A DNA stretch of 5,492 nt. Origin: Melioribacteraceae bacterium (GTDB lineage: Bacteria > Bacteroidota > Ignavibacteria > Ignavibacteriales > Melioribacteraceae). This document shows, piece after piece, positions 1-5,492 of the stretch. How positions within the stretch are numbered: the stretch's first letter is position 1; each line of letters opens with the position of its first letter. The stretch is taken from positions 1 through 5,492 of the forward strand of contig WGAL01000189.1 in NCBI GenBank assembly GCA_015494845.1, in the 5' to 3' direction. The notes under the pieces are model-generated. The model was not told the DNA's origin, ran no database searches, and saw only the letters and a program-made list of their open reading frames with translations. A program made the translations under genes and the position numbers.

Positions 1-506
1 AATTTTTTCGCCACGTCCGCGCCGAGAATAACTTTCCTTTCGCGGCGTTTTATTTCGCGTTCGTTAAAAGCGCGACCGGCGGCTATCGTCCAATCGTTGT
101 TAATAAAAGCGCCTACGGTGCAACCTGCGACTTGCACGTTCGGATTCGTTTCTTCGTTTTTGTACTTAACAATTTTGCCGTATGTCCAAATTTCCGCCGC
201 CACGCTTCTCGCTTCCGGTAGTTTTTCTTTTAAGCGTTTGTAATCGGCAAGCGTAATATTTTTGCGGTTCCGGTAGCGTCCGCGATGTCTTGGCCCAATG
301 GTTACTGTTGCCGGGTATTTCTGAATTTGAAACGTATTTTGTCCTAAACTCATACTTACGCCTTCTTCAATGCTGTTTTGGAGAGCCGCAATTACCGTGC
401 TAATGGAAATAATTGAAAAAATTCCCACCAAAATTCCGAGAATGGTAAGTCCGGAGCGTAATTTATTTGCCCAAATAGATTCAATCGCAACTTTAATTAT
501 TTCCAT
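1..506 (-). CDS. Second MacB-type ABC transporter permease (N-terminal 168 residues; 3' end beyond the window)
   Basis: Seen: an open frame runs without a stop from ATG at 506 to the window edge. It begins MEIIKVAIESIWANKLRSG, a short amphipathic segment typical of MacB/FtsX-fold permeases. One transmembrane helix follows at about residues 20-41 (LTILGILVGIFSIISIS). The rest is the start of a periplasmic MacB-PCD-like domain, including the RNRKNIT motif (79-85) and AAGRAFNERE (142-151). The start is supported by AAAGGA six bases upstream. The remaining periplasmic part and the last three transmembrane helices would lie beyond position 1. Known of the family: these permeases dimerise and use ATP hydrolysed by a cytoplasmic ATPase to drive periplasmic conformational changes rather than classical transport through the membrane. 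Inference: it pairs with the permease at 584-1828, with which it shares aligned motifs. It has no ATPase domain of its own in the visible part. Family assignment is firm; substrate is unknown. Confidence 0.9.
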   Translation of the reverse strand, partial: MEIIKVAIESIWANKLRSGLTILGILVGIFSIISISTVIAALQNSIEEGVSMSLGQNTFQIQKYPATVTIGPRHRGRYRNRKNITLADYKRLKEKLPEARSVAAEIWTYGKIVKYKNEETNPNVQVAGCTVGAFINNDWTIAAGRAFNEREIKRRERKVILGADVAKK

Positions 507-512
507 TTCAAA

Positions 513-518
513 TCCTTT
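513..518 (-). promoter_or_regulatory. Shine-Dalgarno site of the second permease
   Basis: AAAGGA on the minus strand lies six bases before the ATG at 506. It fixes the start of the edge-truncated permease. It also suggests that this gene is initiated independently of the upstream permease, whose stop is 77 bp away. The 77-bp gap (507-583) contains no other gene and no clear hairpin terminator, so read-through from the upstream genes is likely. Confidence 0.7.
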
Positions 519-583
519 TTATTAGCCGTTTAGTTTTGGAACTTCCTTTTATTCTCAACCTCACTCTTTACCTTAACCTTAAT

Positions 584-1828
584 TTATTCATACCTCAACG
601 CATCTACCGGGTCAAGTTTAGCCGCAGTGTAAGCGGGCGCAAATCCGGCTATAATTCCCGTTAAAATTGAAATCGTAAAAGCGAGCGCGACGGTGTCAAT
701 TTGAATTGACGCAGGCAACCATTGATTTATTAGGAACGTGGAAGAGCCTGCAAAAAGCAAACCGATAAAACCGCCGAAAAGACAAATCAAAGACGCTTCG
801 GCAATAAACTGTCCTAAAATGGAACGCCGTTTTGCTCCGATTGCTTTTCTGATGCCAATTTCGCGCGTGCGTTCTTTTACCGAAACAAACATAATGTTCA
901 TAATTCCGATTGCGCCGACAAATAACGAAAGTCCTGTAATGAAAAATCCCGCGATTTGAATAACGCTAACAGTCGCATTTATTTGCGTTAACAAACCAGA
1001 CTGCTGATTGATTGAAAAATCGTTTTTTTCGTTGTAAGCAAGTCCGCGAACTCTGCGCATAATTCCAATTGCTTCTTCTTTTACCGCTTCCACCGATTGC
1101 GAATTCGGCGCGCGAACGTTTATCGTAATGCTTTTGCGTCTGCGTTTGTTGAAATTCTTAAAAAGAAATTCTATCGGGATATACGCTTGATTATCAGGAT
1201 TAAAATCTCCCATAACCCAACTGCCTTGTTTGTCGAGAACGCCGACGACTTTCATTTTCTTCCCGCCGATTCTCACAATAGAACCGATTGCGTAATCCGC
1301 GCCTTGCGGAAAAAGTTGTTTGGCGAGTTCGAACCCGAGCGCGACCGTATTGCGTCCGCCTTTCGATTCCAACTCGTTGAAAAATCTTCCTGCGGCAAAA
1401 GTAAAATTAGTCGTTTGCAAATATTCCGAAGTAGTTGCGGTAATAAATGCGCTTTCGACTCGCGCGCCGTCGTATTCCAAAGTTTTGCGCGTAAAAACGC
1501 TCGGCGCAATCGCGATTGGAAGTTTAGCCAATTTCTTGTATTTCTCGTATTCGTCGTAAGTCAGATTTTTTCTGTTGCGCAATTTCCACCAAGGCTCTTC
1601 GTTGTTGAACCAAGCCCATTTGTCAATGTAAAGATTATCGCTTCCGAGCGAGGAAACGCCTTGCTGGAACGCCAAATCAATTCCTTTAAGCGCGGTGGAC
1701 ATTGTAACGACAGCCCAAATTCCGATTACGATTCCAAGCGTCGTTAAAATTGCGCGAACCTTGTTTTCTTTTAGCGCGCGGTATGAAATCAACAATCCTT
1801 CCCATATTTCGAAAAGCAAATTACGCAT
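584..1828 (-). CDS. MacB/FtsX-fold ABC transporter permease
   Basis: Inner-membrane permease of 414 residues. In order: an amphipathic N-terminal helix (about 1-24), transmembrane helix 1 (about 26-47), a large periplasmic MacB-PCD-type domain (about 48-285), transmembrane helix 2 (about 287-313), a cytoplasmic coupling segment with the hallmark [16 protein letters not shown] (317-332), transmembrane helices 3 (about 341-366) and 4 (about 378-402), and the usual C-terminal signature [13 protein letters not shown] (402-414). Four helices with the large domain after helix 1 is the MacB topology, but the N-terminal ATPase domain of MacB is absent; that role falls to the gene immediately upstream. 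The start at 1828 overlaps the ATPase stop by 8 bp and has GGAG seven bases before it, so translational coupling is likely. Odd points are basic patches in the periplasmic domain (KLRNRKN at 82-88, KRRRK at 228-232). Assigned by architecture; not LolC/E, given the adaptor and TolC genes beside it. Substrate unknown. Confidence 0.95.
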   Translation of the reverse strand: MRNLLFEIWEGLLISYRALKENKVRAILTTLGIVIGIWAVVTMSTALKGIDLAFQQGVSSLGSDNLYIDKWAWFNNEEPWWKLRNRKNLTYDEYEKYKKLAKLPIAIAPSVFTRKTLEYDGARVESAFITATTSEYLQTTNFTFAAGRFFNELESKGGRNTVALGFELAKQLFPQGADYAIGSIVRIGGKKMKVVGVLDKQGSWVMGDFNPDNQAYIPIEFLFKNFNKRRRKSITINVRAPNSQSVEAVKEEAIGIMRRVRGLAYNEKNDFSINQQSGLLTQINATVSVIQIAGFFITGLSLFVGAIGIMNIMFVSVKERTREIGIRKAIGAKRRSILGQFIAEASLICLFGGFIGLLFAGSSTFLINQWLPASIQIDTVALAFTISILTGIIAGFAPAYTAAKLDPVDALRYE

Positions 1829-2543
1829 TAACGTTCTCCGTTTCAGATTTGCTCTTTTTCAATTCCGTGTCGCTTTCAATAAGTCCGTCGCGGATTTTAA
1901 TAATTCTGTTAGCGTTCTCGGCAATTTCTTGTTCGTGCGTTACGAGAATTATTGTGTTTCCGTTATCGTGCAATTCCTTGAACAATTTCATAATCTCGTT
2001 TCCGGTTTTGCTGTCCAAGTTTCCCGTCGGTTCGTCGGCAAGAATAATGGAAGGATTTGTAACAAGCGCGCGAGCGATTGCCACGCGTTGCCTTTGTCCG
2101 CCGGAAAGTTCGTTCGGTTTGTGTTCCATTCTGTCGCCGAGCCCGACTTTTTCCAAAGCGATTTTTGCGCGTTCAAGTCTTTCGGCTTTGCGCACGCCCG
2201 CGTAAATCAAAGGCAATTCCACGTTGTGCAAAGCCGTAGAACGCGGAAGCAAATTGAACGTTTGAAAAACAAATCCGATTTTGCGGTTTCTGATTTCCGC
2301 GAGTTGATTGTCGTTCATGTCGCTTACGTTCTCGCCTTCGAATAAATACAATCCGCTTGTCGGCGTATCCAAACATCCGAGAATATTCATTAAGGTCGAT
2401 TTCCCGGAACCGGACGGTCCCATAATCGAAACGTATTCGTTGCGATTAATTTCAAGAGAAACGTCGCGAAGCGCGTAAACCTTTTCAATTCCAACCGTGT
2501 AAACTTTGGCTATATGCTCTATTTTAATGATGTTTTCATTCAT
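1821..2543 (-). CDS. MacB/LolD-class ABC transporter ATP-binding protein
   Basis: Cytoplasmic ATPase of 240 residues that powers the adjacent permeases. All nucleotide-binding elements are visible and intact: A-loop Tyr15, Walker [10 protein letters not shown] (42-50), Q-loop Gln94 in [13 protein letters not shown] signature LSGGQ (146-150), Walker B IILADE (166-171, catalytic Glu171), D-loop GNLD (174-177) and the switch His203 in VTHEQE. The TFNLLP stretch after the Q-loop and [12 protein letters not shown] are characteristic of the MacB/LolD/FtsE subgroup that partners with four-helix permeases. Length is normal for a stand-alone subunit; the C-terminal 20 residues are a charged, low-complexity tail. 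The ATG at 2543 overlaps the TGA of the adaptor gene as ATGA, with GGAAG four bases upstream of the ATG. It is the only ATPase gene seen for two permease genes, so it presumably acts as a homodimer under a permease heterodimer (inference). LolD would be the main alternative name, but no LolC/E-type context is present. Confidence 0.96.
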   Translation of the reverse strand: MNENIIKIEHIAKVYTVGIEKVYALRDVSLEINRNEYVSIMGPSGSGKSTLMNILGCLDTPTSGLYLFEGENVSDMNDNQLAEIRNRKIGFVFQTFNLLPRSTALHNVELPLIYAGVRKAERLERAKIALEKVGLGDRMEHKPNELSGGQRQRVAIARALVTNPSIILADEPTGNLDSKTGNEIMKLFKELHDNGNTIILVTHEQEIAENANRIIKIRDGLIESDTELKKSKSETENVNA

Positions 2544-3835
2544 TTTTCTTCCGTGTCGGATTTATCTTTGTTTTCTTTGATTACTTTGCTTCCGTCTTCC
2601 AATTCTCGCGAAACCGCTTTGTATGGTCCGCTTATAATTTCGTCGCCTTCGTTCAATCCTTCGGTAATTTCAATATAATCGTCGTCGCTTATTCCTGTTT
2701 TCACGAATTGCATTTTCGCCGTTCCGTTATCATATAAGAACACAACTTCGCGCGGTTTTTTCTTTTTGAAATCTTTCGGCTTTTTCATATTCGGTCTGCG
2801 TCCGCCTTTTTTGTCTTTGAATTTTTTATTGTCTTTTTTGGGAATTCTTGCCGTTAACGCTTGAATCGGAATAGCCAAAACATTGTTATGCGTTTCGGTT
2901 CTGATTTCCGCGTCGCACGACATTCCAGGTTTTATCTTTTTGTTTTTGCCAAGCAATTTGATTTTAATTTCAAAATTAACCACTTGGTCTTGCGTCCCAA
3001 CGCCTGTTTGTTTTGCCGAGTTTCCGATTTGATAAACTATGCCGTAAAATTCTTCGTCGCCGAAAGCGTCAATGTTGATTTTCGCCGTGTCGCCTTCGGA
3101 AACGAGCACGACGTCGTTTTCGTCAACTTCCACAAGCGCTTCCATATCTTTGAGATTGGAAACCGTCATCAAATTTGTTCCTTGCGTAAAACCGCTTCCC
3201 AAAACGCGTTCGCCCAATTCGACGTTAAGTTTGCTAACCGTTCCTGTTAACGGCGAATAAATTGCGGTTTTCGCCAAATCTTCTTCCTTTTCCGCAAGCG
3301 ATTCTTCCGCTTGTTTTACGGCGGAAATTTTCGCTTTGTATTGTCCCTCGCTCGAAAGATAATTCGCCTTTGCAATTTCAAGTTCTTGTTTGCTCGCCAG
3401 ATTTTTCTCATAAAGTTTTTTAACGCGTTCGTATTCGGCTTTAACTTGTTCCAACTTCGCCTTGCTAATCGCCAAATTTGCGCGAGCCGCTTCCAAACTT
3501 GCGCGCGCGCGATTGCGTTGCGCAATGTAAATATCCGGCTTGATGCGAATCAGTAAATCGCCCTTTTTTACTTTGTCGCCTTCCTGAACCGGCAACTCGA
3601 CGATTTCGCCCGTAACTTCCGGCGTAATTACCACGCTGTTTATCGGATTAATAGAACCCGTAGCCGAAACCGTTTGCGTAATGTCGCGGCGCGTAACTTT
3701 CTCGGTTTTTACTTTAATTACTTTTTCGCCGCCGCTTTTTGTCGCTATTATCACGACGACCAATAAAATCAATACGCCCAAGATTGAGAAGAAAATTACT
3801 TTCTTTTTCTTACTGCCGTTTTTTGCGGATTTCAT
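2540..3835 (-). CDS. HlyD/MacA-type periplasmic adaptor (membrane fusion protein)
   Basis: Adaptor of 431 residues that bridges inner-membrane permeases and the TolC channel. Seen in order: basic N-terminus, one membrane anchor (about 13-31, no lipobox cysteine), first strand region (about 40-65), first lipoyl half with [23 protein letters not shown] (71-93), a long alpha-helical hairpin (about 102-188, rich in Ala, Lys, Glu and Gln), second lipoyl half with [20 protein letters not shown] (192-211), a beta-barrel domain (about 225-315, ending [11 protein letters not shown]) and a membrane-proximal domain (about 316-418). The split lipoyl domain around a coiled-coil hairpin is diagnostic of the MacA/AcrA superfamily. 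An unusual insertion at 333-362 carries 14 Lys and 3 Arg in 30 residues. The gene starts 11 bp after the tolC-like stop, with AAGGAG as ribosome binding site. It is MacA-like by context, but I leave the symbol blank because this is not an enterobacterial orthologue on visible evidence. Confidence 0.95.
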   Translation of the reverse strand: MKSAKNGSKKKKVIFFSILGVLILLVVVIIATKSGGEKVIKVKTEKVTRRDITQTVSATGSINPINSVVITPEVTGEIVELPVQEGDKVKKGDLLIRIKPDIYIAQRNRARASLEAARANLAISKAKLEQVKAEYERVKKLYEKNLASKQELEIAKANYLSSEGQYKAKISAVKQAEESLAEKEEDLAKTAIYSPLTGTVSKLNVELGERVLGSGFTQGTNLMTVSNLKDMEALVEVDENDVVLVSEGDTAKINIDAFGDEEFYGIVYQIGNSAKQTGVGTQDQVVNFEIKIKLLGKNKKIKPGMSCDAEIRTETHNNVLAIPIQALTARIPKKDNKKFKDKKGGRRPNMKKPKDFKKKKPREVVFLYDNGTAKMQFVKTGISDDDYIEITEGLNEGDEIISGPYKAVSRELEDGSKVIKENKDKSDTEEK

Positions 3836-3841
3836 CGATTG

Positions 3842-3847
3842 CTCCTT
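3842..3847 (-). promoter_or_regulatory. Shine-Dalgarno site of the adaptor gene, overlapping the upstream stop codon
   Basis: AAGGAG six bases before the ATG at 3835. Its first A (at 3847) is also the last base of the TAA stop codon of the outer-membrane protein gene (3849-3847). Ribosomes finishing the upstream gene would therefore terminate on the initiation site of the next, consistent with coupled translation (inference). Confidence 0.75.
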
Positions 3848-5208
3848 TATTTCTTTTCATAAACTTTGTAATTCAATTTTCCGAGCGCGTTAAGCAGATT
3901 TTCTTTCTGAACGAGGAAAAGATTTGCCGCTTCAATCTGATTTCGCAGCGCGTCCTGATAATCTTTATCGGCTTTTAACGCTTCCACTATTGTAGCCGCG
4001 CCCATTTTATATTTTTCCGTAACGACTTCTCTTGTCTGTTCCGCCGCTTTTACTGTTTTTCTGCTTACTTCCAAACCTTTTTTTGCGGCAAGTAGATTTT
4101 CATACGCTTGCTTGATTTCCACCTTGATTTTTCTTTCGTATGCGCGTAAATCCTCCATTGCGTTAAGCTCGCTAACTTTCGCATATTGCACTTGTTCCGA
4201 CGTATTGAAGTTTGAGAAAATTGGTAAACTTAAATTCAAACCTGCCGAAAAAGTCTTTCTGTTAAACAATTTATTAACTCCGGCGGCGGATGTGTTCAAA
4301 CCGTAATTGCCGGTTAATCTCGGCCAGTAGCCGCTTTGCGCTATTGTTAGATTTTCTTTTGCCGCTTCCGTTAAGAGATATTGACTTTTGTAATCCGGTC
4401 GTGCTTGCAAAGCGTATTGAACCATTTCGTCAATAGGTTGCATTAAGTCGTCAATATTCGTTGAAATCTCGCGCTTTTCCAACTCGCTTTCGAATTTGTA
4501 ATTTTTCGTTACGTCCAATGAGAGATAATCGAGGAGTTGAGCTTTCGCGTTTTCGTAATCGTTTTTGGCTTGAATTAATGCAAGTTCCGCGTTCCCAAGT
4601 TGAACTTGCTGGCTGTATAAATCCGTAAGAGGCGCGCTCCCGAGTTTATTTTTCTCTTCGATTGTTTCCAAAAATTTGCGGTTGTATTTAACGTTCTCCT
4701 CGCGCACTCTCATTATGTATTTCGTTTTGATTACGTTAAAAAACAAAGTCTGCGTCTGAAGAACAATATCTTGTTTAAGTTTTTCCAAACTGAGTTTTGC
4801 CGCTTGCAATTCTTTTTTCGTCTTTTGCAAATTCGAATAATTTGCCAATCCGTTAAATAACGTCCAACTTCCGTTAATTCCAAGACTGTAATTTCTCGAA
4901 TCTTCCTCGCTCGGCGGTGTAACTATTACATTGCCCAGATAATCCAACTGCTCGCCGCCCTCGTCTTTAATCTTGTTCCAATGCCAAGAAGCCGAGGCGT
5001 TAAGATTTGGCAAAAAATCGCCGTAAGCGCTTTTAACTGAGGCTTCTTTCGAAAGCAAATTATTTCTATTTTTAATTAATGATGAGTTTTGATTTAAGGC
5101 AATTGAAATGGCTTTTTGTAATGTTAGCACTAAAGAATCGCTTTTCGCTTGGGCAAAAAAGTCGGTGAAAACAAATAGCGCCAACAAAATTGTTAAGGTT
5201 CTCTTCAT
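3847..5208 (-). CDS. TolC-family outer-membrane efflux protein
   Basis: Outer-membrane channel subunit of 453 residues, the exit duct of the pump. Seen: a Sec signal peptide (MKR, then a hydrophobic stretch, then FFAQA, with likely cleavage after Ala21), followed by two tandem OEP repeats. Repeat 1 (about 25-235) and repeat 2 (about 255-445) match in landmarks: GDFLPNL (63-69) with GYWPRLT (293-299); SLGINGSWTLFNG (108-120) with SAGLNLSLPIFSN (321-333); and LGSAPLTDLYSQQVQL (189-204) with MGAATIVEALKADKDY (402-417). These are the beta-strand and helix-turn positions duplicated in all TolC proteins, which trimerise into a 12-strand barrel plus a long periplasmic helical tunnel. Length is normal. 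No lipobox cysteine is present, so it resembles TolC rather than lipidated OprM/NodT. The start has GGAG eight bases upstream. It is the first gene of the pump operon. Which outer-membrane subfamily it belongs to cannot be decided by eye. Confidence 0.95.
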   Translation of the reverse strand: MKRTLTILLALFVFTDFFAQAKSDSLVLTLQKAISIALNQNSSLIKNRNNLLSKEASVKSAYGDFLPNLNASASWHWNKIKDEGGEQLDYLGNVIVTPPSEEDSRNYSLGINGSWTLFNGLANYSNLQKTKKELQAAKLSLEKLKQDIVLQTQTLFFNVIKTKYIMRVREENVKYNRKFLETIEEKNKLGSAPLTDLYSQQVQLGNAELALIQAKNDYENAKAQLLDYLSLDVTKNYKFESELEKREISTNIDDLMQPIDEMVQYALQARPDYKSQYLLTEAAKENLTIAQSGYWPRLTGNYGLNTSAAGVNKLFNRKTFSAGLNLSLPIFSNFNTSEQVQYAKVSELNAMEDLRAYERKIKVEIKQAYENLLAAKKGLEVSRKTVKAAEQTREVVTEKYKMGAATIVEALKADKDYQDALRNQIEAANLFLVQKENLLNALGKLNYKVYEKK

Positions 5209-5387
5209 TTATTTTTCTCCAAAAATTTTCTTTTCACATTAATATAGACGAAAGGAAGTGAAAAAGGTTTTAGGTCGATTGAAATTTTTTATGAATAAAA
5301 GAGGATGTGATTGCTTTACACAAAATTCTTAATGGGAAAAATACTTTTTGCACGAAGTTCTTTAGTATGGTTTCCGGTTATTTTGCT
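5209..5387. other. AT-rich spacer between the nucleotidyltransferase and pump genes
   Basis: 179 bp without a supportable gene on either strand. It is visibly more AT-rich and poorer in CG dinucleotides than the pump genes. It contains the GGAG ribosome binding site (5217-5220) of the outer-membrane protein gene and, most probably, the pump promoter. I see no strong GC-rich hairpin followed by a T-run, so there is no convincing rho-independent terminator for the upstream gene. No reading frame resembling a HEPN protein follows the nucleotidyltransferase here. Confidence 0.7.
5241..5246 (-). promoter_or_regulatory. Candidate -10 element of the pump operon promoter
   Basis: TATATT on the minus strand would place a transcription start about 25 bases before the ATG at 5208 and leave room for the GGAG site. 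There is no good -35 match 16-18 bases upstream (the bases there are close to AACCTT), and the element does not fit the Bacteroidota -7 consensus TAnnTTTG well. Supported only by position and AT-rich context. Confidence 0.25.
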
Positions 5388-5492
5388 TTAATGAAATGTC
5401 ACTTTTTTAGATAAAATTCTTTTCCCAATATTTGGTTTTAGAGAATTTCTCATTACCAAATCTACTTTAACGCCAAGCGTTTGGCTTAAATG
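5388..5492 (-). CDS. MNT-type nucleotidyltransferase, C-terminal 34 residues (5' part beyond the window)
   Basis: Seen: an open frame enters from the right edge and ends in TAA at 5390-5388. Its last residues include LGVKVDLVMRN, then SLKPNIGKRIL, then a short strand-like end (SKKVTFH). The order KVDLV, then a short linker, then LKP-IG-RIL and a final V-rich strand is the usual C-terminus of small MNT-family nucleotidyltransferases (COG1669 type), which occur as stand-alone proteins or as antitoxins of HEPN/MNT modules. In that fold the Asp of VDLV is expected to be the third metal-binding carboxylate; the GS and DxD motifs would lie outside the window. Both arginines in the fragment are AGA, unlike the CGN-rich pump genes, although the sample is tiny. 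It is separated from the pump by 179 bp and is probably functionally unrelated. Recognised from a short tail only, so family-level confidence is moderate and activity cannot be judged. Confidence 0.72.
   Translation of the reverse strand, partial: HLSQTLGVKVDLVMRNSLKPNIGKRILSKKVTFH

Noticed and set aside
1097..2345. Long open frames on the + strand (1097-1747 and 1695-2345, each 216 codons) opposite the permease and ATPase genes
   Set aside because: Both are antisense to proteins with conserved family motifs. Their translations are compositionally odd, rich in Phe, Arg and Ser as expected from reversed codons, and show no domain. They are shadows of biased codon usage.
584..2543. LolCDE lipoprotein-release complex as an alternative identity for the ATPase and two permeases
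   Set aside because: The fold and the one-ATPase, two-permease count fit LolCDE, but the adjoining TolC-like and MacA-like genes in the same tight operon point to a tripartite export pump.
5337..5349. AAAAA-TAC-TTTTT symmetric stretch as a possible terminator of the nucleotidyltransferase gene
   Set aside because: The stem would be five A-T pairs only, with no GC-rich base. It is too weak to call a terminator.
5291..5414. Three tiny + strand frames (13, 19 and 7 codons) joined by one-base stop/start overlaps, the middle one hydrophobic (MGKILFARSSLVWFPVILL)
   Set aside because: None has a ribosome binding site. The last overlaps the nucleotidyltransferase end on the other strand, and short open frames are expected in AT-rich DNA. 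Nothing supports expression.
5430..5461. Nested inverted repeat: ATTTGGT...ACCAAAT around GAGAATTTCTC, operator-like
   Set aside because: It falls inside the coding end of the nucleotidyltransferase, where the bases are explained by its conserved C-terminal residues. The arms are short and AT-rich, and it lies far from the pump start.
5466..5490. Imperfect palindrome TTTAA-C-GCCAA-GCGT-TTGGC-TTAAA, first read as an operator or terminator
   Set aside because: It also lies within the nucleotidyltransferase frame (residues around SQTLGVK), has a one-base bulge, and is not followed by a T-run. Chance is a sufficient explanation.

Overview
The window is a single-strand (minus) gene block from a Gram-negative bacterium. 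It holds most of a five-gene tripartite ABC efflux or secretion operon of the MacAB-TolC type, plus the last 34 codons of an unrelated nucleotidyltransferase gene at the right edge. The Gram-negative assignment rests on the TolC-family outer-membrane protein with a cleavable signal peptide and on the periplasmic adaptor. The DNA is moderately AT-rich, but the pump genes favour GCG and CGC codons. The operon style (separate ATPase, two MacB-like permeases, Shine-Dalgarno sites before every gene) recalls the Bacteroidota/Chlorobi/Ignavibacteria/Fibrobacterota assemblage. That lineage is an impression from protein style, not a demonstrated assignment.

Layout in the direction of transcription (right to left): (1) 5492-5388, the C-terminal end of an MNT-type nucleotidyltransferase, cut by the window edge. 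(2) 5387-5209, a 179-bp AT-rich spacer, the only obvious place in the window for the pump promoter. (3) 5208-3847, a TolC-like outer-membrane efflux protein. (4) 3835-2540, an HlyD/MacA-type membrane fusion protein with a lysine-rich insertion. (5) 2543-1821, a MacB/LolD-class ATPase with all nucleotide-binding motifs intact. (6) 1828-584, a MacB/FtsX-fold permease. (7) 506-1, the N-terminal 168 residues of a second, paralogous permease that runs off the left edge.

How they work together (inference from the families): the ATPase would drive two non-identical MacB-type permeases, most simply as a heterodimer. The adaptor would link this inner-membrane engine to the TolC trimer so that a substrate is expelled from the periplasm or inner membrane to the outside. 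The first four pump genes are tightly packed (11-bp gap, 4-bp overlap, 8-bp overlap), which suggests one mRNA with translational coupling; the second permease follows after 77 bp with its own strong ribosome binding site. No regulator or substrate-specific gene is visible, so the substrate cannot be named.

I see no mobile element, CRISPR array, tRNA or rRNA. Nothing here clearly amounts to an undescribed system. The points most worth checking are the paired paralogous permeases served by one ATPase, the clusters of basic residues in the predicted periplasmic parts of the pump, and the nucleotidyltransferase tail, which has no HEPN partner on its 3' side.
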